NCBI RefSeq assembly: GCF_900130015.1
Contig: NZ_FQXS01000015.1
Span: 1 to 64,000, forward strand
Length of the DNA: 64,000 nt
DNA from: Desulfofustis glycolicus DSM 9705
GTDB lineage: Bacteria > Desulfobacterota > Desulfobulbia > Desulfobulbales > Desulfocapsaceae
Direction: 5' to 3'
The notes under the pieces were generated by a model. That model did no database searches, had not been told where the DNA came from, and saw only the letters and a program-made list of their open reading frames with translations. Shown here piece by piece: positions 36,101 through 44,303 of this stretch (position 1 is the first letter of the stretch; every line of letters starts with the position of its first letter). The position numbers were made by a program, and so were the translations under genes.

Positions 36101-36926
36101 CAACAACAATCTTTAGAGACTGCTGCAGCTTGAAGATCTGTTGCTGGTCGGCGGTCTGCAGCCTGCCGAACAACGGCAGGACACGGCGCTGCGGCAGACG
36201 CCCGCGCAACACCTCACAGCAATTTCTGATATCCTTTTCCGTCGGCAGGAAAATCAGGATGTCGCCGGGCGGATAGGATGAGCAGAGCTGTGCCGCCGCG
36301 TCGACGCAGGCGTCCACGTAGGAGCTATCCTCGTCGGTTTCGTCGGGGTGCTGATAGAGGATCTGAACCGGGTAGGTTTTACCGGTGACCTGCAGTATTG
36401 GCGCCTGACCGAAATGAGCAGCAAACGCGCTCGTGTCGATGGTCGCCGAGGTGATGATGAGTTGAAGATTGTCACGCTTCTTCAGCAGACGGTGGAGGTA
36501 GCCGAGCAGGAAGTCGACGTTGAGGTTGCGTTCGTGCGCCTCATCAACGATAACACAGCGATACCGGTTGAGAAACGGATCCTGCCGGGTCTCTGCCAAC
36601 AACACCCCGTCGGTCATGAATTTGATCCGGGTATTTCGTGTCGTCCGATCGTGAAAGCGAATTTTGCTGCCCACCAGATAGCCGTGACCGCCGAGTTCTT
36701 CTTTGACGCGTTGGGCGACCGTTGTCGCGGCAATGCGGCGCGGTTGTGTACAGCCGATCAGGCCGGGCTGGTCGAAGAACAGATCGAGGCAGATTTTCGG
36801 CAATTGAGTGGTTTTACCGGAACCGGTCTCGCCGGCGATAACGACGACCCGATGCTCTTTGAGAAGTGCCGTGATCTCGGGGATGAACGGGGTGATCGGC
36901 AGCGTTGATGGGTAGGAGAACTCCAT
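33162..36926 (-). CDS. hrpA: ATP-dependent RNA helicase HrpA
   Basis: A 1254-residue DEAH-box helicase. Walker A is GETGSGKTTQLPKICLDLFF near residues 33-52, Walker B is VDEAHERNLNVDFLLGYLHR, then SATIDTSAFAAHFG, NVAETSLTVPGIRYVIDSGL and the QRAGRCGRIGPG motif. HA2 and OB-fold regions follow, with the long HrpA-specific C-terminal half (DUF3418 type). The protein unwinds RNA; in E. coli it has been tied to mRNA processing and rescue of collided ribosomes. The start is ATG 36926 without an obvious ribosome site, divergent from galU. A 40-residue membrane protein is coupled to its end. Confidence 0.95.
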   Translation of the reverse strand: MEFSYPSTLPITPFIPEITALLKEHRVVVIAGETGSGKTTQLPKICLDLFFDQPGLIGCTQPRRIAATTVAQRVKEELGGHGYLVGSKIRFHDRTTRNTRIKFMTDGVLLAETRQDPFLNRYRCVIVDEAHERNLNVDFLLGYLHRLLKKRDNLQLIITSATIDTSAFAAHFGQAPILQVTGKTYPVQILYQHPDETDEDSSYVDACVDAAAQLCSSYPPGDILIFLPTEKDIRNCCEVLRGRLPQRRVLPLFGRLQTADQQQIFKLQQSLKIVVASNVAETSLTVPGIRYVIDSGLARIAVYNPRARTTNLPVTTISRANCDQRAGRCGRIGPGICLRLYSEENYLNRPQFPVPEIQRANLAEVILQMVSLKLGDPFAFPFLDPPKPGAIREGYRMLNELGALTDDGHLTNNGSIMARLPIDPVISRILIEAEKNKCLREIVVIAAALAIQDPRVRPADKEQLADQAHAAFQHPQSDFLMLLTIWNRCFAEIGSFSWSALKRFCGRYYLSFQRMREWIDLHEQLSRLLTEQHRFTLNDVEASYEAVHRSLLAGLFRQCARKTTGPNYQGIGNRELVIFPGSHQHTRGGPWIMAGSFIETSRLFALTVAAIEPEWIESAAAAFCSYSWTNPRWQKKTGRVIADETVSLYGLVLISGRTVNFGSRDEKNRAEARKIFIQQALIDGHISGSFRFLKDNEQLLTRWREAEARLRKRDVIVDDGVIFDFYDSRLPPSVYDRQSLIKAIKRDGEQNLLMTEADILLRAPGDKELIDYPPAIHHGSIAIELRYHFEPGSPDDGVTALIPEHLLDSLKAELFDWLVPGLLPEKTALLIKGLPKRLRKRLIPVNETVARLLDEMPIGKGSYLKEMTKAIAKLYNTTIQPGDWPMELPDHLRMRFVVVDQSGSESRSGRNLDSLRRNSGQPSAKRATGRLHPDDEALTRELADTVFHSWQFASVKPRLHLISETGLTVGTLFPALEPIPGGNGVRVIYLPDSDDARRRTATGVHYLLQISFQDQSRQLKRYLKTAFSGPSSNWLSSSLGSGGNAREAIFSFVFNALFPVDFDIFQAEDEYRRRLDQIRHSGFFAGGQHLVDSIMAVLRQRREAATLIEKIRRDIPSGETACSDLQRHLDLLLPTDFLEHARSSDFDHLGRFLKGLKIRIERASHNLIRDREKQRPFLPHLGNSENYSSAVYDADSSCRTAYRRYRFLVVEFGISVFSPELKTSEKVSEKIIDRAWQEVLSVCPSAPASNRGRR

Positions 36927-36993
36927 GAAAACGATGGCTGAGACAGTGCTTTTATGGTAACAATCCGATTCCTGAGAAATGGTTGCTATACCA

Positions 36994-36999
36994 TATAAT
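36994..36999 (+). promoter_or_regulatory. Promoter -10 element of galU-priA
   Basis: A perfect TATAAT lies 35 bases before the galU ATG; the -35 region (around 36969-36977) matches poorly. The distance to the AGGGGAG ribosome site is normal for a short leader. Confidence 0.5.
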
Positions 37000-37033
37000 C
37001 GTTTCTGCTGTCATTACGAAAGGGGAGAAGTCC

Positions 37034-37906
37034 ATGGACATCCGTAAAGCAGTTATTCCCGTTGCCGGACTGGGAACCAGGTTCCTGCCGGCAACCAAGG
37101 CCATACCGAAAGAGATGTTGACCATCGTCGATCGGCCGACCATCCAATATATTGTCGAAGAAGTAGTTAACTCCGGGATTGAGCAGATCATTTTCGTCAC
37201 CAGTGAGGGGAAGTCGGCTATCGAGAACCATTTCGACTATAATTTCCATCTGGACGCCGTCCTCCGGGAAAAGAACAAGACGACGCTCGGCAAAGAACTC
37301 GACATGATTTCAAACCTGATCGATATCGTCTCGGTACGACAGAAGAAACCGCTTGGCCTTGGTCACGCCATCTGGACGGCCCGTCATATCGTCGGCAATG
37401 AACCGTTCATGGTCTGCCTCGGCGACGACCTGGTGCTCAGCGATGTGCCCTGCGCCCGACAGATGCTTGAGTTGTATCGCGACGTGGGTGAGTCCATCGT
37501 TGCCGTGCAACGAGTGCCGCATGAGCAGACGTACCAGTATGGTATTGTCGAAGGAGAGGCCAACGGTCGTGATCGAACCTACAAAGTCTCCCGGATGGTC
37601 GAAAAACCCGCGCCCGGTACGACCGATTCCGACCTGGCGATCATTGGCCGATATATCCTGAAACCGGACATTTTCGACATTCTCAGCAACACCACGCCCG
37701 GGCACGGTGGTGAGATCCAGTTGACCGACGCCTTACTCGCCCTGTGCAAACGACGCGAGATGTATGCCTATGAATTTGAAGGTACCAGGTATGATGCCGG
37801 GGATAAACTCGGCTATCTGCAGGCAATCGTCGCGTACGGATTGCGTCACAACGAGCTCGGACCATCCTTCAAGAGTTTTCTGCAGGAGACGATTGCGTCG
37901 TTATGA
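37034..37906 (+). CDS. galU: UTP-glucose-1-phosphate uridylyltransferase
   Basis: A 290-residue nucleotidyltransferase that makes UDP-glucose for surface polysaccharides and other sugar conversions. Motifs are KAVIPVAGLGTRFLPATKAI, PKEMLTIVDRPTIQYIVEE, GLGHAIWTAR, CLGDDLVL and VEKPAPG, with the C-terminal GEIQLTDALLAL. The start at 37034 is chosen for its AGGGGAGAAG site; an upstream in-frame start at 36983 would precede the predicted promoter. It overlaps priA by 4 bases (ATGA), an unusual pairing of a sugar enzyme with a replication-restart helicase. Confidence 0.96.
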   Translation: MDIRKAVIPVAGLGTRFLPATKAIPKEMLTIVDRPTIQYIVEEVVNSGIEQIIFVTSEGKSAIENHFDYNFHLDAVLREKNKTTLGKELDMISNLIDIVSVRQKKPLGLGHAIWTARHIVGNEPFMVCLGDDLVLSDVPCARQMLELYRDVGESIVAVQRVPHEQTYQYGIVEGEANGRDRTYKVSRMVEKPAPGTTDSDLAIIGRYILKPDIFDILSNTTPGHGGEIQLTDALLALCKRREMYAYEFEGTRYDAGDKLGYLQAIVAYGLRHNELGPSFKSFLQETIASL

Positions 37907-40431
37907 GGTGTGTGGAGGTTGCCGTTGCCGCCCCGGTCAGGCAGACCTACTCCTATCTGCTGCCGGATAATCTGGTCGACGAAAAAGAGCCGGACCGGAC
38001 CCTGGTCGGGCGCCGGGTATTCGTCCCGTTCGGAGGTGGCCGGGCCAGCGGTTATATCCTGACGGACGGACAACGCCAGGACGTCTCGATCGACCTCAAG
38101 GAGGTGTTTGACCTCATCGATGCGGTGCCGTTGTTCCCTGCCGCCATGGTCGAGTTGTTCCGCTGGCTGGCTGCGTATTACCACTATCCCCTCGGCCAGG
38201 TGATCAAGACAGCGCTGCCCGGCGGCTTGAAGGTCAGTGTTGAGCCGGTCATATGCCTGACAGAAAATAAGGGCGCTGGCGAGGCTGAAGACTGGTCGAC
38301 CGGCACACCTACCGAAGGTTGGTTGGCCAGACTTATGTCCGGCGGTTCCCTGTCGCCGCGGGAGAGCAAGAAGGTGCTCGCCGACAGGCGCGATAGGGCA
38401 ACGGTCAATCGACTGATCGATGCCGGGGCGGTACGCGTGATCAAACGGTGCAGCAAGGATTCTGTCGGCAAGAAGCTCGAACGCTGCTACCGAATCGACG
38501 AGGAACTGAGTCGGGAAATTGGCGGTGCTGCGGGTGATCCCGCGGCAGCTGCGTCGGTCGAGCGGTGGGTGCTGGCAAAGATCGGCCGAAAGCCGGGCCG
38601 GGCCGAGGTCAAAACCCTGCTGTCCGTGGCGGCGATCGGTACCGGTAGCGGCGCCGCCGATGTCCCGCGCCGGGAACTGGCGGCAGAGTATCCCTACGGG
38701 GCGAGGATCATCGAGGCCCTGGCGGCGGAAGGCCTGGTCACCGCTCTGGACCGCCGGGTTTATCGCAGCCCGTTGGGCGACCTGTTGCCGTTTTACCCCC
38801 GTATCGAGCACCACAGCGATGAGCAGCGGGCGGCCATAGATACGATCGTGGATCCGCTCGAGCGGCAAGCCTATCGCACCTTCTTGCTGCACGGCATTAC
38901 CGGCAGCGGCAAGACCGAGGTCTATCTTGCCGCTGCCGAACGGACATTGAAAAAGGGGCGTGGAGTGTTGGTTCTGGTGCCCGAAATAGCCCTGGCCACC
39001 CAACTTGAGGCGCATTTTGTATCTCGCTTCGGCCCGCTGGTGGCCCTGCTTCATTCCGGATTGTCGCCGGGCGAGCGGTTCGATGAATGGAGCCGGATCC
39101 TCTCCGGCGCCGCGAAGATCGTCGTCGGCGCACGATCAGCCGTATTTGCACCGCTGCCCGACCTCGGTCTGGTGGTCGTCGATGAGGAACATGACGGCGG
39201 CTTCAAACAACAGGACGGCCTGCGCTATCAAGCCCGTGATGTCGCAATCGTCAGGGCGAAAATGAATGACGCGGTAGTAATTCTCGGTTCGGCGACCCCG
39301 TCGGTAACCAGTTATCAACACGGGCGCAGCACCAAGTACGAGCTGCTGCAGCTGACCCGGCGGGTAGGCGGTCGAAGCCTGCCCGAAGTGTCGATCGTTG
39401 ACATGAAAAAGCAGCAGCGGCAGGGGGCAGGACTGTTTCATCCGGAATTAAAAGCGGCCCTGCAGGAGACGTTTGACCAGGGAAAGCAGAGCATCCTGCT
39501 GATCAACCGGCGGGGATTCTCATCGTCAGTTGTGTGTCTCGACTGCGGTACGATGGTCGAATGTCGTCATTGCAAAGTGACCATGAACCTGCATAAACGA
39601 CCGCATTTGCTGCTCTGCCACTATTGTGGTTACCGGCTCCCGTCTTCGACGAATTGCACGATCTGCGGTTCGACCCGGTTGCACCCCGTCGGGTTCGGTA
39701 CCGAACGGGTCGGTGAGGAAGTGGCGGCGTTGTTGCCCGAGGCGCGGATCGCCCGACTCGATTCGGATATCGCCGCCGATCGTCGCACGTTTCTCGGTCT
39801 GCTCAGGGCGGCCGGCAAGAGAGAGCTCGATGTGCTGGTCGGCACACAGATCCTGGCCAAAGGGTTACATTTTCCCGACGTGACCCTGGTTGGAATCGTG
39901 CTGGCTGACAGCGGGCTCAGTTTTCCCGATTATCGCGCCGCCGAGAAGACCTATCAACTCATAGCCCAGGTTACCGGGCGAGCCGGAAGAGGCGATACGC
40001 CCGGTCGGGTAATCATCCAGACCCTGCAGCCGGATCATTACGCCATCGGACTGGCGGCCGAACACCGTTATACCGATCTGGCCGAACAGGAGGTGAGGAT
40101 CAGGGCGTCCGCCGGTTTTCCGCCGTTCGCCAGGCTGGTGTTCTTTCTCGTTGAAGATCGGCAGGAGTCGCGGGCGCGCGCCAGGGCAGAGGATATCGGT
40201 CGGGGAGCGCGGCAGTGGATCAGTGGCAATGCGCTGTCCTCGCAGATCTCCGTGCTCGGGCCGGCGCCGGCGGCGATCGAACGGTTGCGCGACCAGTATC
40301 GCTGGCAGATCCTGCTCAAGTCGACGGATACGGCCAACCTGCACCGGCTGACCGATTTCCTGGCAGCATCTTTTCAGCGATCGGGGGGGCAGCGGGTGCT
40401 GATCGATGTCGACCCGGAAAATATGCTCTAA
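37903..40431 (+). CDS. priA: Primosomal protein N' (replication restart helicase PriA)
   Basis: An 842-residue DNA helicase that reloads the replisome at stalled forks. The N-terminal DNA-binding domain (VEVAVAAPVRQTYSYLLP) is followed by an insertion-rich winged-helix part, Walker A HGITGSGKTEVYLAA near 330, VVVDEEHDGGFKQQDGLRY, and GSATPSVTS. Zinc-binding cysteines are visible as CLDCGTMVECRHC, CHYCGYRL and CTICGSTRL. The C-terminal helicase lobe includes GTQILAKGLHFPDVTLV and QVTGRAGRG. The ATG overlaps the galU stop. A strong palindrome follows the stop at 40508. Confidence 0.96.
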   Translation: MRCVEVAVAAPVRQTYSYLLPDNLVDEKEPDRTLVGRRVFVPFGGGRASGYILTDGQRQDVSIDLKEVFDLIDAVPLFPAAMVELFRWLAAYYHYPLGQVIKTALPGGLKVSVEPVICLTENKGAGEAEDWSTGTPTEGWLARLMSGGSLSPRESKKVLADRRDRATVNRLIDAGAVRVIKRCSKDSVGKKLERCYRIDEELSREIGGAAGDPAAAASVERWVLAKIGRKPGRAEVKTLLSVAAIGTGSGAADVPRRELAAEYPYGARIIEALAAEGLVTALDRRVYRSPLGDLLPFYPRIEHHSDEQRAAIDTIVDPLERQAYRTFLLHGITGSGKTEVYLAAAERTLKKGRGVLVLVPEIALATQLEAHFVSRFGPLVALLHSGLSPGERFDEWSRILSGAAKIVVGARSAVFAPLPDLGLVVVDEEHDGGFKQQDGLRYQARDVAIVRAKMNDAVVILGSATPSVTSYQHGRSTKYELLQLTRRVGGRSLPEVSIVDMKKQQRQGAGLFHPELKAALQETFDQGKQSILLINRRGFSSSVVCLDCGTMVECRHCKVTMNLHKRPHLLLCHYCGYRLPSSTNCTICGSTRLHPVGFGTERVGEEVAALLPEARIARLDSDIAADRRTFLGLLRAAGKRELDVLVGTQILAKGLHFPDVTLVGIVLADSGLSFPDYRAAEKTYQLIAQVTGRAGRGDTPGRVIIQTLQPDHYAIGLAAEHRYTDLAEQEVRIRASAGFPPFARLVFFLVEDRQESRARARAEDIGRGARQWISGNALSSQISVLGPAPAAIERLRDQYRWQILLKSTDTANLHRLTDFLAASFQRSGGQRVLIDVDPENML

Positions 40432-40507
40432 CCCCCAAGACGGTACGCCACAAGTAACGATGAAAATCGGGCGTCATGGTCGGAAGGGCTGGTTAGTGAA
40501 AGTGAGC

Positions 40508-40535
40508 GGGGGGACAGGTTAAAACCTGTCCCCCC
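40508..40535. repeat. 13-bp perfect palindrome with 2-base spacer (REP-like or bidirectional terminator)
   Basis: GGGGGGACAGGTT at 40508-40520 is the exact reverse complement of AACCTGTCCCCCC at 40523-40535. It lies between the convergent priA and the DUF6901-like gene. No long T-run flanks it, so it resembles a REP/RAYT-type palindromic repeat more than an ordinary terminator, though it could serve as one for both genes. Confidence 0.7.
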
Positions 40536-40636
40536 GATGATCGAGATGGGCGATACAGCCGGAGAGCTGCAGCTGGAGGAAGAGCCGACCATCAGTCTGG
40601 AACACCGATTTTCATAAAAAACCTCGGCCCGGTCGG

Positions 40637-41347
40637 TTACGGGTCGAGCGGTGTTTCCTGGCGGAAGAAAAATGGCCGCAGCGAGTTGAGATTTTCGTCA
40701 ATTTCCATCGGTAAGATCTGGGCCAGGCAATTGAGAATGACGATGGCGTTTTTGTCGGCGTCGAGTTCCGCCGCGTAGCGAATTCGATTGAGCATCCCCT
40801 CGTTAACCTGTTCGATCTGCCGCCAGTATTGTTTGATACGATCAAGGTGATAATCAGGCTTTCCGCCATCCGTTTCGATAAAATACTGACGCAGCAGATA
40901 GACCGACACGATGCGGAACATCGATTCGTCAACGGTTGCGAAGGGGAGATGAAACCTGGCCATCGGACGAAGGATATCCAGGGTCGGACAGCCGCTGGTG
41001 GCCATGATGATGCCCATGATCGAGCTTAAACCGTCCTGGACGATAGTCTCTTTGATGGTTGTTCGTTCCGTGGTGATGCACGAAACCGTGCATGATTCAT
41101 GCGACAGGATGTCTCTGAACGCAGTGACCAGATCGGCGATGTTGATCGCCACCGGGCAATGGCCGATTCGCTCGCGATCCAGCCGGCAGCAAGTGCATTG
41201 GTGGGTGGCCAGTTTGGTCCATTCCGCTTTGCTGTTCGAAGAGGGGCGCATCAGCGAGGTCGCCGGGTCGAGTCTGATGAGAAAGCGCTTTTTCGTCCCG
41301 TTGGCCAGATCGAAACTGTAATTAATAGTGATATCGTGTTGATCCAT
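40637..41347 (-). CDS. Conserved hypothetical Cys-motif protein (tentatively DUF6901)
   Basis: A 236-residue soluble protein. It opens with a beta-rich stretch (ITINYSFDLANGTKKRF). A cysteine-rich section HQCTCCRLDRERIGHCPVAI at about residues 49-68 could bind a metal. Further conserved-looking blocks are QDGLSSIMGIIMATSGCP, MARFHLPFATVDESMFRI and YLLRQYF. I believe this is the DUF6901 family, from memory, and the function is unknown. The ATG at 41347 has only a weak ribosome site. It lies downstream of the HDOD-GGDEF gene on the same strand, separated by 126 bases. Confidence 0.65.
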   Translation of the reverse strand: MDQHDITINYSFDLANGTKKRFLIRLDPATSLMRPSSNSKAEWTKLATHQCTCCRLDRERIGHCPVAINIADLVTAFRDILSHESCTVSCITTERTTIKETIVQDGLSSIMGIIMATSGCPTLDILRPMARFHLPFATVDESMFRIVSVYLLRQYFIETDGGKPDYHLDRIKQYWRQIEQVNEGMLNRIRYAAELDADKNAIVILNCLAQILPMEIDENLNSLRPFFFRQETPLDP

Positions 41348-41473
41348 GGTCGTTTCAGGCGGTAGCCGGAAAATTTTTGGATGATGAACAATGATCTTGC
41401 AAGGTATTCTGCATGACGATTGGCTATCCTTTATTGATGGTTGGTGGTCTTCGTCGGTTTGCGTCCGGTTATG

Positions 41474-43024
41474 CTAAAGCCGATACCATTTCTTTTTCGG
41501 GGTCCACAGACAGACCCGGTTTCGTCCCTGGCGCTTGGCTTCGTAGAGTGCCTGGTCGGCCCGGCTGATCATCAGTGATTTGGAAAAATCGTCCTCAACG
41601 CCGGGGCGACTCGAACAGACACCGAAACTGGCGGAGACATGGTGCTTTTCAGAGTCGACGAGAAATTCGTTGTCGTCAATTTCAGCCCGAAGTTTTTCGG
41701 CGACGAGCAGCGCGGTATCACCATCAGTGGCCGGGAGGATAACACCGAATTCCTCGCCGCCGTAACGGGCAAGGGTGTCGTAGGTGCGCAGGTGAGATTT
41801 GAGCAGTGAGCTGAAATCTTTAAGGATCTCATCGCCTAACTGATGGCCGTAGGTGTCGTTGAACATTTTGAAATGATCGATATCGATGAACAGCAGGGAC
41901 ACTGAGGCGTCCTGTCGGATAGAGCGGTCGATTTCGCGATCAAGGGCCGTCTGGAAATAACGGTGGTTGTAAATCTCGGTCAGCCCATCGATATGGACGA
42001 GATTATCGAGAATCTTGTTTTTTTTCTCCAGTTCCCGAGTAAGGTTTTCCAGTTCGATCTTAGCGGCGACCAATTGCTTATTCATCTGGTCGTAATCCAG
42101 ATTGAGCAGGCTGAGCCGGATATTTGCCTCTTGCAGGATCTCCTGGATGGATTTGGTGTGTTTCATCTTCAGGCCGAAGTATGCACCGGCCTGGACGACA
42201 CTGATATGGACTTTCTCCAGGATGTCCTCGATGTCCTCGTTAGTCAGTCCAAGAAGCTTTTTTGCTTCTTTGCGAAATTGCTTGTGGTATTCTTCCGGCT
42301 TGCTGGAAAAGAGGATATTGATCAGCAGATCGGAGAGATAGACGGCCTTGATCGTGGCCAGAATGGTCCGGTCGCCGTCCTGGTAATCGGCCGGACGATG
42401 ATGAAACCGGAGCGGTTGCAGCAGGGTTTCCGGGAAAGACCAGTGTTTGGCGACTTCATAGCCGATGTGGCAATGGGTGATCCCGAGCAGCGATTGTTCG
42501 GCATTGAGCAGGTCATATTGATTGTCCGCAACCGCCTCGATAACCTGTTCGTAGGTGTCGGGAAAGGTGCGGGCAAAGATCAATTCCCCAAGATTCTGCA
42601 GGAGCCCGGAAATGAATACCTCCTCCGTATCGACCCCCTTGACCTTTTCCAGAATCAGTTTCGAGGCGACGGCGGCAGCCAGCGACCTCTCCCAGAATTT
42701 GGCGAAATCAAAGCGGCTCTTGCGCGATCCGTTACGAATCGAGAGGAAGGAGAAGGAGAGGACGAGACTTCGCACCGCGTTGGTGCCAAGGATCGATACG
42801 GCCTGTTTGATGGAGCCGATTTGTTGCGGAAAACTGTAAAAGGATGAATTGGACACCTTGAGTATTTTTGCCGACAGCGATACGTCCTGCGCGATCAGAT
42901 CGGCGATATCGGTCAGTGTCGTATCTTCCCGAGAAGTCAGCGTAATGAGTTTGGAGGCGACCGTCGGCAGGGTTGGCAGCTCATCGGAGGCGAGCACCGT
43001 TCTCAATAGTTCGTCGTGATCCAT
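41474..43024 (-). CDS. HDOD-GGDEF signalling protein (probable diguanylate cyclase)
   Basis: A 516-residue cytoplasmic protein. The HDOD domain covers about 1-270 (LPTLPTVASKLITLT, DVSLSAKILKVSNSSFY, ISGLLQNLGELIFAR). A coiled linker (about 300-350, LNLDYDQMNKQLVAAKIE) leads to a GGDEF domain with DGLTEIYNHRYF, FIDIDHFKMFNDTYGHQLGD and the active-site signature RYGGEEFGVILP. The complete GGEEF motif predicts cyclic-di-GMP synthesis. No I-site RxxD is obvious five residues before it. The start ATG at 43024 follows a strongly folded leader of about 140 bases, so expression may be controlled at the RNA level. Confidence 0.92.
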   Translation of the reverse strand: MDHDELLRTVLASDELPTLPTVASKLITLTSREDTTLTDIADLIAQDVSLSAKILKVSNSSFYSFPQQIGSIKQAVSILGTNAVRSLVLSFSFLSIRNGSRKSRFDFAKFWERSLAAAVASKLILEKVKGVDTEEVFISGLLQNLGELIFARTFPDTYEQVIEAVADNQYDLLNAEQSLLGITHCHIGYEVAKHWSFPETLLQPLRFHHRPADYQDGDRTILATIKAVYLSDLLINILFSSKPEEYHKQFRKEAKKLLGLTNEDIEDILEKVHISVVQAGAYFGLKMKHTKSIQEILQEANIRLSLLNLDYDQMNKQLVAAKIELENLTRELEKKNKILDNLVHIDGLTEIYNHRYFQTALDREIDRSIRQDASVSLLFIDIDHFKMFNDTYGHQLGDEILKDFSSLLKSHLRTYDTLARYGGEEFGVILPATDGDTALLVAEKLRAEIDDNEFLVDSEKHHVSASFGVCSSRPGVEDDFSKSLMISRADQALYEAKRQGRNRVCLWTPKKKWYRL

Positions 43025-43036
43025 AAAAGTCCCGTA

Positions 43037-43143
43037 CTGCTCGTGATTGTGGAGGCGATCTCGGTTCGTCCCGCAAGCATGCGCCCACCGCCGCCACGGT
43101 GCCGCCGGAGGGCGGCGAGGAGAGCGGGACAGATAACGAGCAG
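43037..43143 (-). ncRNA. Structured 5-prime leader RNA of the HDOD-GGDEF gene
   Basis: Between the predicted promoter and the ATG the sequence can form a nested multi-helix structure. P1 is CTGCTCGT (43037-43044) with ACGAGCAG (43136-43143). P2 is GTCCCGC (43068-43074) with GCGGGAC (43124-43130). Inside are two hairpins: CACCG/CGGTG (43086-43090/43097-43101) and GCCGCC/GGCGGC (43101-43106/43111-43116), which compete for one base. P1 ends close to the start codon, and an extra GTCCCG at 43029-43034 could pair alternatively with the P2 arm GCGGGAC. It does not match the GEMM cyclic-di-GMP riboswitch consensus as I know it. Confidence 0.5.
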
Positions 43144-43169
43144 CAGGCGCGTGATAGATGTTGTCACCT

Positions 43170-43199
43170 ACTATATCGTTTTCGAATCAAACGTTGCAA
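43170..43199 (-). promoter_or_regulatory. Promoter of the HDOD-GGDEF gene
   Basis: Minus-strand TTGCAA (43194-43199) and TATAGT (43170-43175) with 18-base spacing. Transcription would start near 43163, just ahead of the structured leader. Confidence 0.55.
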
Positions 43200-43203
43200 G
43201 TTT

Positions 43204-44271
43204 TCACGTTGAAAAATGAGTCGGGGGCGGGGGCGGTTCGGGATAGCTGCAGAGTTCACCACGATAGGATTGAAACCGGAAGATATCATGGCTTGCCACC
43301 TGATATTCGGGAGTCAGCGGGATTTTTCCACCTCCCCCCGGTGCGTCGAGGGCGTACGTGGGGATGGCCATGCCGGATAAATAGCCGATTAATTCTCGCA
43401 TAATGGCTCGGCCTTCTTCGATGGTCGTCCGGAAGTGATCGGTGCCGTTGGTCAAGTCGGCCTGGAACAGGTAGTATGGTTTGACCCGCAGACGCAGCAG
43501 GCCGCGCAACAGGTCGCGCAGGATCGCCGGCGAATCGTTGACTCCCCTGAGAAGAACGGTCTGGCAGCCGAGGGGAATGCCGGCATCGGCAAGGCGGTGG
43601 CAGGCGAGTTGCGCTTCGTCGGTCAACTCCGCCGGATGGTTGAAGTGGGTATTGATGAAAAGGGGATGGTACCGCTTAAGGGTCCGGCACAGTTTCTTGG
43701 TAACGCGCATTGGCAGGGTACACGGCACTCTACTGCCGATCCTGATGATTTCCACCGAAGGGATGGCCCGCAGTGCGGCAAGTATCTCGTCGAGCCGGTC
43801 GTCGTCGAGCAACAGCGGGTCGCCGCCGGAGAGCAGCACGTCTTTGATTTCCGGGTGATCTTTCAGGTAGTCAAGACCGGCGGCAAACGACGAATCGCCT
43901 CCCGGCATGCTCGGCCGACCGACGTGCCGTTTGCGGGTACAGAACCGGCAAAAGAGCGCGCACTGGTTCGTAACCAGAAAAAGGACACGGTCCGGGTATT
44001 TGTGCACGATACCGGGGACCGGGCTGAGCGTTTCTTCGGCGAGCGGATCGGGGATCCCGACAGGATCGTTGAGTTCCTCCGGACGGGGAACGGCCTGCAG
44101 AAAAAGCGGCAGACCGGTTGTCCGGATCAGTTTCAGGTAATAGGGATTAATGCGGAGCGGATAACGCTCGATGACCGCAGCGACGGCCGGATCGATCCGG
44201 CCGGGAAAACAGTGGCAGAGCTCTTCGTAACTGGTAATGCTTTGACGGAGCAAGTGTTTCCAGTGTGTCAT
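43204..44271 (-). CDS. kamA: Lysine 2,3-aminomutase (KamA family radical SAM enzyme)
   Basis: A 355-residue radical SAM, PLP-dependent enzyme. The Fe-S cysteines are in CALFCRFCTRKRHVG (CxxxCxxC). DVLLSGGDPLLL, IIRIGSRVPCTLPMR and INTHFNHPAELTDEA follow, with the PLP lysine in DAPGGGGKIPL. The two acidic residues that bind the lysine substrate in the clostridial enzyme appear kept, in QADLTNGTDHF and ALDAPGG. It therefore looks like true lysine 2,3-aminomutase (beta-lysine formation) rather than EpmB. ATG 44271 is chosen; a TTG at 44307 overlaps the dusB stop and would add 12 residues. No ablB acetyltransferase is adjacent. Confidence 0.88.
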   Translation of the reverse strand: MTHWKHLLRQSITSYEELCHCFPGRIDPAVAAVIERYPLRINPYYLKLIRTTGLPLFLQAVPRPEELNDPVGIPDPLAEETLSPVPGIVHKYPDRVLFLVTNQCALFCRFCTRKRHVGRPSMPGGDSSFAAGLDYLKDHPEIKDVLLSGGDPLLLDDDRLDEILAALRAIPSVEIIRIGSRVPCTLPMRVTKKLCRTLKRYHPLFINTHFNHPAELTDEAQLACHRLADAGIPLGCQTVLLRGVNDSPAILRDLLRGLLRLRVKPYYLFQADLTNGTDHFRTTIEEGRAIMRELIGYLSGMAIPTYALDAPGGGGKIPLTPEYQVASHDIFRFQSYRGELCSYPEPPPPPTHFST

Positions 44272-44303
44272 CGGAATCGGTAAAAGAAAGAAGGGAGGCA
44301 GTC

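Noticed and set aside
40508-40535. CRISPR repeat
   Set aside because: Only one copy of the palindrome is present, with no spacer-repeat periodicity and no cas gene in the window.
43037-43143. Cyclic-di-GMP (GEMM) riboswitch before the GGDEF gene
   Set aside because: The stems do not show the conserved tetraloop-receptor and ligand-pocket bases I know for GEMM-I; kept only as an unassigned structured leader.
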